Positions 8,427 through 17,600 of a stretch of 53,746 nt of DNA are shown in pieces; positions within the stretch are counted from its first letter, which is position 1, and every line of letters starts with the position of its first letter. Source of the DNA: Oscillospiraceae bacterium (GTDB lineage Bacteria; Bacillota; Clostridia; Oscillospirales; Oscillospiraceae); NCBI GenBank assembly GCA_024697625.1, contig JAILFJ010000092.1, positions 1-53,746 of the forward strand, read 5' to 3'. The notes below the pieces were generated by a model. The model saw nothing but the letters and a program-made list of their open reading frames with translations, did no database searches and was not told where the DNA came from. A program made the translations under genes and the position numbers.

Positions 8427-9500
8427 TCACTGTTCCTTGATAACCAGTTTGTTGTGCATTCCCTCGGGGGGCATTTCGCCGCCGCCAAGCCGCTTCGACA
8501 GTCCCGCTGCCAGAAAGCTCAGCTTTGCGGCCACGGCGGAATAATCCATTCTGGTCGGGCCTACGATACCGATCAGCCCTCTCGTGTTGTCGCCGGCATC
8601 GTAGCTTGCGATCACAACGCTTGAATCCTTCAGCTCTTCCGCGACATTCTCCGGACCAATCAGCACCCGGATCTCATCGCTTCCCTGCGCGTTCTCACCA
8701 GTCGGAAGGACATACCCGCCGCCGGACAGGTAGCTCATCAGTCTGTGGGCTTTGTCCGGGTCCCGGAACTCCGGCTGATTCAGCAGCCGGTTTTCACCGG
8801 AGACAAAGGCCGCCGGCGCCGCCGCCTCTGAGAGGGTCTCGATCACGAATGCCGAAATCACCGATGTAAGGCCCATGCTGTCGTCTGCCGCCCGCTCTGT
8901 CGAATGGATCAGCAGCGGAGTAATGGCATCCTCGGTCACGTTGGTGAATCCGGAGTTAAACAGACTGCTCAGCTTCTGTACCATCGTCTGGTCAACCGAT
9001 ACCGGCAGATGCACCAGCTTGGACTTTGCGGAGTTATTGGACAGCAGCAGCACGATGATAAATGTGTTGGCATCGACGTAAATGAGGTCAAAGCGTTTCA
9101 CCGTTGTCGGTACCGCCGCCGTGAGGGCCAGCGCAGGATAGTCCGTGAGCTGTGAAGCCAGCCGGCTCACACTGACGATCGTATCGTCCAGCTCCTGAAG
9201 CTTTGCGTTCAGCTTCCGGTTGAGCTCTTCCGTCTCCTCCAGCGAGTACTTCTGCTTCTGCATCAGCTCGTTGACATACATGCGGTATCCCATCGGGGTC
9301 GGAACCCGGCCGGCGGAAGTATGGGGCTGTTCCAGATAACCCAGCGCCACCAGCTCGGCAAGCTCGTTTCGGATCGTCGCGGAGGAACATCCCAGCCCGG
9401 CGTTTTCTGCCAGATGTTTGCTCCCCACCGGCTCTGCGGTCCGGATATACTCATCTACCACCGCTGCCAGTATTCTCTTTTTCCTGTCGCTGATGCTCAT
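8427..9500 (-). CDS. hrcA: heat-inducible transcription repressor HrcA
   Basis: 357 residues from ATG 9500. This start was chosen because MSISDRKKRILAAVVDEYI is the typical HrcA N terminus and AGGGTG lies upstream; the open frame extends 26 codons further, through the CIRCE operator, and that part is rejected. Residues 1-about 75 form a winged helix (TAEPVGSKHL, SSATIRNELAEL, GYLEQPHTSAGRVPT), followed by the GAF-like dimerisation and regulatory domain. HrcA binds CIRCE and represses its own operon; its activity depends on the GroE chaperonin in known cases. Confidence 0.97.
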   Translation of the reverse strand: MSISDRKKRILAAVVDEYIRTAEPVGSKHLAENAGLGCSSATIRNELAELVALGYLEQPHTSAGRVPTPMGYRMYVNELMQKQKYSLEETEELNRKLNAKLQELDDTIVSVSRLASQLTDYPALALTAAVPTTVKRFDLIYVDANTFIIVLLLSNNSAKSKLVHLPVSVDQTMVQKLSSLFNSGFTNVTEDAITPLLIHSTERAADDSMGLTSVISAFVIETLSEAAAPAAFVSGENRLLNQPEFRDPDKAHRLMSYLSGGGYVLPTGENAQGSDEIRVLIGPENVAEELKDSSVVIASYDAGDNTRGLIGIVGPTRMDYSAVAAKLSFLAAGLSKRLGGGEMPPEGMHNKLVIKEQ

Positions 9501-9524
9501 CTTAGCACTCACCCTGGTCGACTG

Positions 9525-9578
9525 TTGGCACTCTTGCTTTGCGAGTGCTAATATAGCATTCTCTCCTCGGAATGTCAA
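9525..9578 (-). promoter_or_regulatory. hrcA operon promoter with CIRCE operator
   Basis: Minus-strand -35 TTGACA (9573-9578), 17-bp spacer, -10 TATATT (9550-9555). CIRCE occupies 9525-9551: GAGTGCTAA (9543-9551, complement TTAGCACTC) and TTGGCACTC (9525-9533), nine-base arms around a nine-base spacer, with a single departure from consensus (TTGG for TTAG). The operator touches the -10 box. A third half-site, TTAGCACTC, stands alone at 9502-9510 next to the hrcA start codon. Confidence 0.95.
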
Positions 9579-9682
9579 GCGCTTCTTTCCCGGGATCCCA
9601 CAGAATTCACATTTTGGACAAGAATCAAAAAATCTTTGTCCGTTCCGGTTTACAATTTCAAAATAAAAGAGTAAAATACAAC

Positions 9683-9715
9683 TTACAGCAGTTTATTATT
9701 CTGCTTTAATATAAT
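9683..9715 (+). promoter_or_regulatory. promoter and inverted-repeat operator candidate of the marR gene
   Basis: TATAAT at 9710-9715 (or TTTAAT at 9705-9710, 16 bp after TTACAG at 9683-9688). An inverted repeat pairs 9683-9691 with 9701-9709 (8 of 9 positions, nine-base spacer), centred on the promoter. This spacing suits a MarR dimer, so autorepression is inferred. Confidence 0.5.
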
Positions 9716-9734
9716 GAAGAAGGTTATATGTGAA

Positions 9735-10187
9735 ATGATCGAAAAAAGCGCCAAAGAAGTCTTTGACAAGGTTAAGCTCCAGTTCTTCCGCAAGGTGTTT
9801 GATCTCGTGGGCGAGAATGACGGCTCACTCTCCGCGCAGGAGGCGTTCTCCCTCGAAATCATCCATCTGCTTCATGAACCGACGATCAGCCAGTTTGCAG
9901 ATTTTCTGAAAATTTCACAGTCCAACGCCACTTACAAGATCAATGCTCTGACCCGCAAGGGTTATATTGTCCGGCAGAACTCCGAAAAGGACAGGCGGGA
10001 GTATCACCTGATCCTTTCCGAGAAGTTCTATCACTACGTTTCCCAGCTTACCTCCTATGAGAGACCACTCATGCAGCGTCTTTACGAGCAGTTCTCGGAG
10101 GAGGAACTCGCCACGCTGGACCGCATGTTCCAGGTGATCTCCGAGGAACTGATGGAGGAGAGCAAGGAGTCCAGCTCCGGAGAATGA
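9735..10187 (+). CDS. MarR-family transcriptional regulator
   Basis: 150 residues from ATG 9735. The earlier in-frame ATG at 9714 overlaps the TATAAT box and is unlikely to be in the mRNA; AGAAGG precedes the chosen start. The winged-helix core lies at about residues 45-95: TISQFADFLKISQSNATYKINALTRKGYI is the recognition region and RQNSEKDRREYHLILSE the wing. Flanking helices form the dimer interface. MarR proteins usually repress a neighbouring transporter and release DNA on binding a small ligand. The MFS gene starts 11 bp downstream in the same direction, so it is the likely target. The ligand is unknown. Confidence 0.88.
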   Translation: MIEKSAKEVFDKVKLQFFRKVFDLVGENDGSLSAQEAFSLEIIHLLHEPTISQFADFLKISQSNATYKINALTRKGYIVRQNSEKDRREYHLILSEKFYHYVSQLTSYERPLMQRLYEQFSEEELATLDRMFQVISEELMEESKESSSGE

Positions 10188-10198
10188 GAGGTTAACAG

Positions 10199-11620
10199 AT
10201 GGAACTGAAGCTCAACTATAAAAGAACCGCTCTGATCGGTTTCGCCTTTTTCGGTATCCTGCTTCTCTGGCAGGTTTACGATTCCTGGTGTCCCACCTTC
10301 CTGACCGACATCTTCGCGCGTAATATTTATAACATGTCCTCCGCAGAGCTCAAGGCCAGCGATCCCGGGAAGATTCTCAACGTCCAGTGGATCGTCGGCA
10401 TCATCATGGCCTGCGACAATCTCGCCGCACTGATCCTGCTTCCGATCTTCGGGAATCTTTCCGACAGGACGCATACGAAGATCGGCAAACGCATGCCCTA
10501 CATTCTGGTCGGTACCTTCGTCTCCGCCGTGGCGTTTCCCTTTATCCCTCTGTTCTTCCATTACAACAACATCGTCGGCATGGTTATCATGATGGGTATC
10601 GTCCTGATCTTCATGATGATGTATCGCAACCCCGCGGTGGCCCTGATGCCGGATATCACACCGAAGCCTCTGCGTGCCAGGGCCAACGGCATCATCAACA
10701 TCATGGGCTATTTCGGCGGCGCCTTTGCCACGGTGCTCGGCATCTTTCTGGTGCTCAGCAAGTATATCAACGCCCCTGTCGCCGAGAGGAATCTCTGGAC
10801 CATCGAGCTGCCGTTCATCATCGCCTCCGTGCTGATGGTGATCTCCGCTCTCGTTCTCTTCTCCACCATTAAAGAGAACCGGCTGGAAGAAGAGCTGCAC
10901 GATGAACTTATGCTCGGCGAGAAGCTCGCTGCCGTAGAGACTCCGGTCGACGACGACAGGCCGATGTCCAGGGCAAACAAAACCATGCTCCTTGCTATTC
11001 TCGGTGCGGAGTTTCTCTGGTTCATGTCCGATAACGCCCTCGGCACCTACATTGGGAATTACGTCATCTATCACCTTCAGTCCGCGTCCAGCGCAACGAT
11101 GGTCCTGACGATTCTCGGCGGTCTCGCTTCGGTGATCGGCTTTGCCATCGCCGGCGGCATCGCGGATAAAATCGGACGGAAATGGACGATCTCCGCCGGG
11201 CTGGCCATCACCTTTATCGGGCTGATCATCATGTGCTTCGTCACGCCGACCGGAAAAGTCGTCGGTGAGCGCGGAGAGTTTGCTTTTCCGACCCTTCTCT
11301 ACGCCGTCTGGGTCCTGAAGGGCTTCGGCATGGCGCTGGTGCACAACTGCTCCTTCCCGATGGTGGTCGAGCTCTGCTCGTCGAAGAAGATCGGAAAGTT
11401 TACCGGCTTCTACTACACCGCAAGCATGTCCGCGCAGACGATCACACCGGTGCTGCTCGGTCTTGTGCTGAACGCCACACTCGCCTGGAGAACGCTCCCC
11501 GTCTACGCTGCCATTCTGACCGCCCTGAGTTTCTGCGTCTTCACTGCTCTTGTCAAGAACATCCGGGCAGCTAGGGTCGCCAACGTGACCGGGATCGAGG
11601 CGCTGGATTCCGGCGACTGA
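10199..11620 (+). CDS. MFS transporter, GPH/SLC45-like
   Basis: 473 residues with about twelve hydrophobic segments. The loop after the second segment, GNLSDRTHTKIGKRMPYIL, is the D-R-T-x-T-K-x-G-K-R-x-P motif shared by GPH and SLC45 sugar:cation symporters. A central hydrophilic loop (about 220-265, rich in Glu and Asp) separates the halves; the second half repeats the motif as GGIADKIGRKWT. Sugar or glycoside transport is suggested by the family but the substrate cannot be read. Its place between a MarR regulator and a glycerophosphodiesterase suggests one operon. Confidence 0.85.
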   Translation: MELKLNYKRTALIGFAFFGILLLWQVYDSWCPTFLTDIFARNIYNMSSAELKASDPGKILNVQWIVGIIMACDNLAALILLPIFGNLSDRTHTKIGKRMPYILVGTFVSAVAFPFIPLFFHYNNIVGMVIMMGIVLIFMMMYRNPAVALMPDITPKPLRARANGIINIMGYFGGAFATVLGIFLVLSKYINAPVAERNLWTIELPFIIASVLMVISALVLFSTIKENRLEEELHDELMLGEKLAAVETPVDDDRPMSRANKTMLLAILGAEFLWFMSDNALGTYIGNYVIYHLQSASSATMVLTILGGLASVIGFAIAGGIADKIGRKWTISAGLAITFIGLIIMCFVTPTGKVVGERGEFAFPTLLYAVWVLKGFGMALVHNCSFPMVVELCSSKKIGKFTGFYYTASMSAQTITPVLLGLVLNATLAWRTLPVYAAILTALSFCVFTALVKNIRAARVANVTGIEALDSGD

Positions 11621-11633
11621 TCCGGAGGTTTTC

Positions 11634-12452
11634 ATGAACAGAAAACTGCTTGCAATCCCGATGCTTGCCGCGGCGGTACTCCCGGTCTGGGCAGTCGCCC
11701 CCGGCCATATCAGCCGCCGGCAGAGAGCCATCTTCCGCGGGGTCAACTACGCGCACAGGGGGCTTCATACAAGGGACAAATCTGTTCCCGAAAACTCCCT
11801 CGCAGCCTTCCGAAGGGCAGCCCGGGAGGGATACGGGATCGAGCTGGACGTACAGCTCTCCCGGGACGGTGAAGTCGTTGTCTTCCACGATGATACGCTG
11901 GACCGGGTCTGCGGTGTACACGCGCGTGTCGGTGACCTGAGTTTCGCCGAGCTTGAAAAGCTGCGTCTCTGCGGGACGGACGAGCAGATCCCGCTGTTTT
12001 CCGAGGTTCTGGCTTCCATACGAGGCTGTGAAGCCCTGATCGTAGAGCTGAAAAACGGTCCCCGTAACCGCGAGCTCTGCGAGAAGACCTGCGCTCTTCT
12101 CGAAAACTATCACGGAAACGTCTGCATTGAAAGCTTTAACCCGATGATCGTTGCCTGGTTCCGGTTCCATGCGCCGGATCTCGTCCGCGGTCAGCTGGCG
12201 ACCTCACGGAAAGACTACCGCGAAAGCGGCGTGACCGGCGTCAAGGCCTTTCTTCTGCACAGCACCCTGCTGAATTTTCTGGCGAGACCGCAGTTTGTCG
12301 CATACCGGATCGGATACCAGCCTCCCCTGGTGCGGCTCTGTACCGCGCTGGGCGCGCTGAACATCGGATGGACCTCCCACGAGCCTCGCAACGAGAAAGG
12401 CCGCGATGCGGTGATCTTTGAGTTCTACCGGCCGAGGCAGCGATATCTGTGA
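11634..12452 (+). CDS. glycerophosphodiester phosphodiesterase
   Basis: 272 residues starting 13 bp after the transporter. A short N-terminal hydrophobic segment (residues 5-22) may be a membrane anchor or signal. The GDPD active site is complete: AHRGLH (catalytic His), PENS (Glu), IELDVQLSRDG (Glu/Asp metal ligands) and VVFHDDTLDRV (second catalytic His). Such enzymes cleave glycerophosphodiesters from lipids or lipoteichoic acid to glycerol 3-phosphate and an alcohol. Cotranscription with the MFS transporter raises the chance that the transporter handles a related compound, which is inference. Confidence 0.92.
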   Translation: MNRKLLAIPMLAAAVLPVWAVAPGHISRRQRAIFRGVNYAHRGLHTRDKSVPENSLAAFRRAAREGYGIELDVQLSRDGEVVVFHDDTLDRVCGVHARVGDLSFAELEKLRLCGTDEQIPLFSEVLASIRGCEALIVELKNGPRNRELCEKTCALLENYHGNVCIESFNPMIVAWFRFHAPDLVRGQLATSRKDYRESGVTGVKAFLLHSTLLNFLARPQFVAYRIGYQPPLVRLCTALGALNIGWTSHEPRNEKGRDAVIFEFYRPRQRYL

Positions 12453-12458
12453 AAAACA

Positions 12459-12512
12459 CCGGAGCACGCTCCGGAAATAATCTGAGGGCAGCTCTGTCGG
12501 CTGCCCTCGTTC
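12459..12512. terminator. convergent terminator region
   Basis: Two hairpins between convergent genes: CCGGAG/CTCCGG (12459-12474) and GAGGGCAGC/GCTGCCCTC (12484-12492 with 12500-12508). The second is followed on the plus strand by a loosely T-rich stretch. It probably serves both the glycerophosphodiesterase and ilvA transcripts. Confidence 0.6.
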
Positions 12513-12565
12513 CGTTTCTTATGGCTTTGACTGGACGCTTCGTTGGAGTCACAGTCTCCCGATCC

Positions 12566-13762
12566 TCAGTCATAGAGCATGTATCCCTTCTCGCGCATCT
12601 GCTTCCGGATTGTCAGGATGTGTTCCGGATCACGGGTCTCCAGCGTGAGGTTCACAATGCAGGAGTTGACCTCGGTCTTCGTATCCTCGCGCTCATGATC
12701 GATGCTGAGGATATTGGCGCCGCTCTCGGTCACCACCTGCAGGAGCTTGGCAAGGCTCCCCGACCGGTCGATGAGTTTGGTCGTGATCCGGGCGATCCGG
12801 CCAGTCTTCTGCAGGCCTTTGGTGATGATGCGGGAGAGCGTCGTGATGTCGACGTTGCCGCCGGAGACCAGCGCGACAGTCTTGAGGCTCATATCGACCC
12901 TGTCGAAGAGATAGGCCGCCACACTGGTGGCTCCGGCACCCTCGGCTACGGTCTTCGGCCCCTCCATCAGGGCGACGATCGCCGCGGCAATCTCGTCCTC
13001 GGTGACTGTGACGATGTCGTCCACATACTTCTGGCAGAGCGCGAAGGTCAGATCTCCCGGTGTAAGGACGTGAATACCGTCGGCAATGGTAGGCCCGTCC
13101 TTCACCGTTGTGATGCAGCCGTTTCGGGCAGAGACGAACATGCTCGGCACGGTAGCGGCCTGGACGCCGATGATCTTCACATTCGGGCGCATCTGCTTCA
13201 CTGCTGCCGCAACGCCGCTGATCAGCCCGCCTCCGCCGATCGGGACGATGATCTGGTCCACATCCGGCTGCTGCTCCAGGATCTCCAGACCGATGGTCCC
13301 CTGTCCGGCAATGACAAGCGGGTCGTTGAAGGGATGGGCAAAGGTATAGCCGTTCTCTTCTGCAAGGCGCACCGCCTCCAGGGCCGCATCGTCATAGCCT
13401 CCCGGTACCAGCACCACCTCTGCGCCGTAGCTGCGCGTTGCCTGTACTTTCAGCACCGGAGCGCCTTCGGGCATACATATGACCGAACGGATCCCCAGAC
13501 GGAAGGCTGAAAGCGCGACGCCCTGCGCATGGTTACCTGCCGAGCAGGCGATGACGCCTCTGGCCGCGTCCTCGGGTGAGAGACTACGGATCTTGTTATA
13601 GGCGCCCCGGATTTTGAAGGAGCCGGTCTTCTGAAGATTTTCGGACTTGATGACGAGCTTGTCCCCGAGCTGCCGCGAGGTCACCATCGGGGTCAGCTCC
13701 GCCACGTTCTTCAGCGCTTCGCGCGCATCCCGGATCATATCCAGGCTGATGATTGCACTCAT
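12566..13762 (-). CDS. ilvA: threonine ammonia-lyase (threonine dehydratase)
   Basis: 398 residues. PLP-fold type II enzyme: the Schiff-base Lys is in GSFKIRGAYNKI (about residues 46-58), the Gly-rich phosphate loop is PIGGGGLISG (about 177-186) and ACSAGNHAQG is the Ser/Asn loop. A single ACT domain occupies about 325-398 (RITTKLIDRSGSLAKLLQVV). It deaminates threonine to 2-oxobutyrate, for isoleucine synthesis or fermentation to propionate. The roughly 400-residue, one-ACT form resembles TdcB-like and many Gram-positive enzymes rather than the 510-residue IlvA of E. coli. Its start overlaps the stop of the upstream hydrolase (ATGA). Confidence 0.95.
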   Translation of the reverse strand: MSAIISLDMIRDAREALKNVAELTPMVTSRQLGDKLVIKSENLQKTGSFKIRGAYNKIRSLSPEDAARGVIACSAGNHAQGVALSAFRLGIRSVICMPEGAPVLKVQATRSYGAEVVLVPGGYDDAALEAVRLAEENGYTFAHPFNDPLVIAGQGTIGLEILEQQPDVDQIIVPIGGGGLISGVAAAVKQMRPNVKIIGVQAATVPSMFVSARNGCITTVKDGPTIADGIHVLTPGDLTFALCQKYVDDIVTVTEDEIAAAIVALMEGPKTVAEGAGATSVAAYLFDRVDMSLKTVALVSGGNVDITTLSRIITKGLQKTGRIARITTKLIDRSGSLAKLLQVVTESGANILSIDHEREDTKTEVNSCIVNLTLETRDPEHILTIRKQMREKGYMLYD

Positions 13763-14532
13763 ATCTTTTCTCCTGACTCAAACAGAAATTTCAGGCTGTC
13801 GGCGATCGCCTGATTCATGATCTGCGGATCGCTGAAGCGGTGATCGGCATTTTTCACTTCGATCAGTTCGATCACGTTCCGGTCCGCAAAGTCCCGGCTG
13901 TACGCAATAGGGATGATCTCGTCCTTTGTCCCGTGCAGAATGAGAAGATCGTCCGCGAAGGGGAGGAAGTCCGCCTCACTGACTTCGGCGGTCTCCAGTT
14001 CTCGCATGAACTCGCTGCTGATCTTCACCTTTCGGTCAAAGCCCGCCAGAACCTCTCTGTTTTTTCCGAGCTTCTCGAGGTCTGCGGAGCTTAAGATTCT
14101 CACCTGCATTGCTTCAAGCATCCGCAGAGACGGGCAGCGCAGCACGATCTTCCGGAAGGGATTTCCGTGATCCTGAAGATACTTCAGGCAGAGCCATGCG
14201 CCGAAGCTCGTCGCATAGGCATAGAGCTCTGCCTCCGGGTACTTTTCCCGCACATCGTTCAGTACAAGCGTGATGTACCGGTCACAGGCGGCAAGGCTCA
14301 GCTTTTTCTGTCCGTCCTCGCCGTGGCACGGCAGGTCAAAGCTCAGCAGCGCCGTATGCGGATACCGTGAGAGCGCGCGGTCGGCAAAACGCTCTGCCGC
14401 CCGGTTGTCCTTATGTCCGCCGAAGCCGTGGAAGGCGATAACCACGGCATCGACAGCATGCAGGTCATTGTAGCAGAGCTTGCATCGGACGGAAAACACT
14501 CCGTCGTTGATGCTGTAATACTTTATTTTCAC
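13759..14532 (-). CDS. alpha/beta hydrolase
   Basis: 257 residues. Oxyanion strand VVIAFHGFGGHKDN near residues 30-43, nucleophile elbow ATSFG (A-x-S-x-G, Ser near 107), acid in LILHGTKDEIIP (Asp near 213) and His in VKNADHRFSD near 236. No signal peptide. This is the serine hydrolase/esterase fold; the substrate is unknown. The 4-bp overlap with ilvA implies cotranslation. It is separated from the upstream carB-dapF gene by 93 bp containing a strong hairpin. Confidence 0.85.
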   Translation of the reverse strand: MKIKYYSINDGVFSVRCKLCYNDLHAVDAVVIAFHGFGGHKDNRAAERFADRALSRYPHTALLSFDLPCHGEDGQKKLSLAACDRYITLVLNDVREKYPEAELYAYATSFGAWLCLKYLQDHGNPFRKIVLRCPSLRMLEAMQVRILSSADLEKLGKNREVLAGFDRKVKISSEFMRELETAEVSEADFLPFADDLLILHGTKDEIIPIAYSRDFADRNVIELIEVKNADHRFSDPQIMNQAIADSLKFLFESGEKI

Positions 14533-14576
14533 AGATTCTCACCATTCTGTCAGAAACTTCATTCTCTCCTGAATGA

Positions 14577-14627
14577 ATCATACAGCAGCTGCACTTAAAT
14601 TGCAACTGCTGTATGATCGTTTTTTTC
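14577..14627 (+). terminator. strong hairpin with plus-strand T tract between carB-dapF and the hydrolase
   Basis: Arms 14577-14593 and 14601-14617 pair at 16 of 17 positions. On the plus strand CG and seven T follow (14620-14626), making a textbook intrinsic terminator in the direction opposite to the genes here. On the minus strand the hairpin follows the carB-dapF stop but is not followed by T residues, so it would be only a weak terminator for the arginine operon. It may stop antisense transcription into carB-dapF or work in both directions. Confidence 0.65.
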
Positions 14628-17600
14628 AGTATGCGAAGCTGCCTTCAAAGACTTTCGTTGCACCGCCTGTCATCGTTACGCGGCCGTCTGTAACGTTTAC
14701 GATCAGCTCGCCGCCCGGAAGGCTGACATGAATATCGGTGCCGCTTTCACAGCAGCCGTTTTCCACCGCAGCCACCGCTGCGGCGCAGGCCCCCGTTCCG
14801 CAGGCCAGGGTCTCCCCGATTCCGCGCTCCCAGACGCGCATGCGCAGGTTCGTCCGGTTTACGACCCGGACAAATTCCGTGTTGACACGCTCAGGGAAGA
14901 TCTCCGCATGCTCGAAGCGGGGTCCGAGGCTTTCGAGGTCAAGTCCGTCGATGCTGTCGCAGAAGACGACGCAGTGCGGGTTGCCCACGGAGAGGCAGGT
15001 CACCGTGTACTCCTCATCTCCGATACGGACCGGACTGCCGACCAGCTTTTCCCTTTCCGTGATCACCGGGACCTCGGCGGCGGTCAGGATTGCCTTCCCC
15101 ATATCGACCGTGACCGAGCTCACCTGCCCGTCTCTGCAGAAGAGGGTCAGCTTTTTGATCCCGCCGGCTGTCTCTACGGTGAGTGTCTCCCTGCGAAGAT
15201 AGCCCCGGTCATACATGTATTTTCCGGTACAGCGCAGGTTGTTTCCCGCTACCTTTCCCTCGCTGCCGTCCCGGTTGAAGCTCCGCATGCGAACGTCGGC
15301 AATGCGGGAGCTCTCCAGGAGCACGATTCCGTCCGCACCGATGCCGTAATGCGGCTGGCACAGAGAGACGCAGAGCGATTCGGGGCAGGAGATCTTCCCG
15401 TCGAAGTTCTCAATAAAGATATAGTCATTCCCGCAGTCCTGCATCTTGGTGAAGGCGATGGTCTGGCGCCACGGGCGCATGTCGTTCAGGTCCACCAGCT
15501 CCGTATTGGACTGGCTGTAGCGGGATGCGATGCTGTCCGCCAGGGCGTTGGCCGTGTCGAGAGAGGTCAGGCAGGGGATGCCGAGCTGCATGGCCCGGCG
15601 GTGCAGGGCGATGTAATCCCCCATCGTGCCGTCGCGCACCGCGCCGGTGTATACGATGAGGCCGAGGCCGGAGAGCTCCCGGTCCTGCATCAGCCGGTCC
15701 GCATCGACCGCCGTAACCGGAACGCCGAGGGATGCGATCGCCTCCGCGGTTCCCTCCGTCGCATAGAGTTTCAGGCCCAGGCTGTGGAAGCGCTGCGCAA
15801 GAGGAAGGATCTCCGGATAGTCCGGGGTCTCCACGCTCAGCAGAACGGATTTCAGATCCAGCCGGAAGCCTGCCGCGGTCAGGCCCTTGAACATGGCCTC
15901 CGCAAAGCTCCTGCCGATTCCGAGGACCTCTCCGGTGGATTTCATCTCCGGGCCGAGGATGGAGTTGGCGTCGTTCAGCTTCTCAAACGAGAACACCGGA
16001 ACCTTGACCGCCGTATAGGGCGGCGTGCGGCACAGTCCTGTCCCGCAGCCCAGGTCCCGCAGCTTCTCCCCCAGCATGACATGGGCCGCAATGTCGACCA
16101 TCGGGATGTCCGTGACCTTCGAGATATACGGCACGGTCCGGGAGGCGCGCGGGTTCACCTCGATCACATAGAGTTCGTCATGATAGATCAGATACTGGAT
16201 GTTGACAAGGCCTCTGGTCCCCAGGGCCAGAGCCAGCTTCTCCGAGACTTCACAGATCCGGCGCAGGAAGCGGTCTGAGAGGTTATAGGGGGGATAGACC
16301 GCGATGGAATCCCCGCTGTGAACGCCCGCCCTTTCGATGTGCTCCATGATTCCGGGGATCAGGACGTCCTCTCCGTCGGAGATCACGTCCACCTCGAGCT
16401 CGATGCCCGGCAGATACTGGTCGATCAGGACGGGGTTCTCGATGCCGCCGTCCAGGATGCCCCGCATATACTGCTCTGTGGTCGCCGCATCCCGGGAGAT
16501 GCACATGTTCTGCCCGCCAATGACGTAGCTCGGCCGCAGCAGCACCGGGTAACCCAGCTCCTCCGCTGCACGCAGGGCTTCCTCCATGGTCTTCACTCCG
16601 TGCCCCCTCGGGCGGCGGATGCCGAAGCGCTCGAGAAGCGCGTCAAACCGTGCTCTGTCCTCTGCAAGATCGATCCCGTCCGCTGAGGTCCCCAGGATCT
16701 GTACTCCCCTGCTGTCGAGGAACTTGGTGAGAGAGATTGCCGTCTGGCCGCCGAAGGCGACCACTACGCCGATCGGTTTTTCCACCTCGATGATCGGCCA
16801 GACGTCCTCCGGCGTCAGGGGTTCGAAGTAAAGCCTGTCAGCCGTGTCATAGTCCGTGGATACGGTTTCGGGGTTGTTGTTGACCATGACGACGTCGTAG
16901 CCCATCTCCCGCAGCGTCCAGACGCAGTGAACCGAGCTGTAGTCGAATTCGATGCCCTGTCCGATCCGGATGGGTCCCGAGCCCAGCACCATGATCACCG
17001 GCTTTCCGCTTTTCGGGAAGCTTCTGGCCTCGCACTCCTCCCCCGGAATCCCGGCATAGAAGTACGGTGTCTGCGCGTCAAACTCCGCTGCGCAGGTGTC
17101 GACCATCCGGTACGGAACGGGCTTTTCCTCCGGTACGGTTTTCGGATTCCCGTCCGCGTCCCCGCAGGCCATCTTCCGCATTTTGTTCAGGAACCACCGG
17201 TCGATCTTCGTGACGCTGTGGATCTCTTCCGGATCCGTGCCCCGGCGCAGTGCCTCCAGGATCGACCAGACGCGCCTGTCGTCCTGTACCCGCCAGTCTC
17301 CGGGTTCCGGCGCCTTTCCGACGCCCCGGAGTGCTTTTGCCAGCGCCAGTTCGAAATTCGGTGCAATAGCCATCACTTCGCCCGTCGCCTTCATCTGTGT
17401 GCCAAGGACGCGGCTTGCATCCGGGAATTTGTCAAAAGGCCATTTCGGCACCTTCACAACCACATAGTCGAGCGCAGGTTCAAAGCAGGCACAGGTCTTT
17501 CCCGTGATGTCGTTCGCAATCTCGTCGAGGGTATAGCCAAGGGCAAGTCTTGTGCTGATTTTTGCGATCGGATACCCGGTCGCCTTGGAGGCCAGCGCTG

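Noticed and set aside
10082..11746. Minus-strand frame of 554 codons over the MFS gene
   Set aside because: His/Asp/Gly-rich antisense product without domains; the plus-strand transporter is clear.
14728..16278. Plus-strand frame of 516 codons over carB-dapF
   Set aside because: Antisense shadow; codon bias of the GC-rich minus-strand gene explains it.
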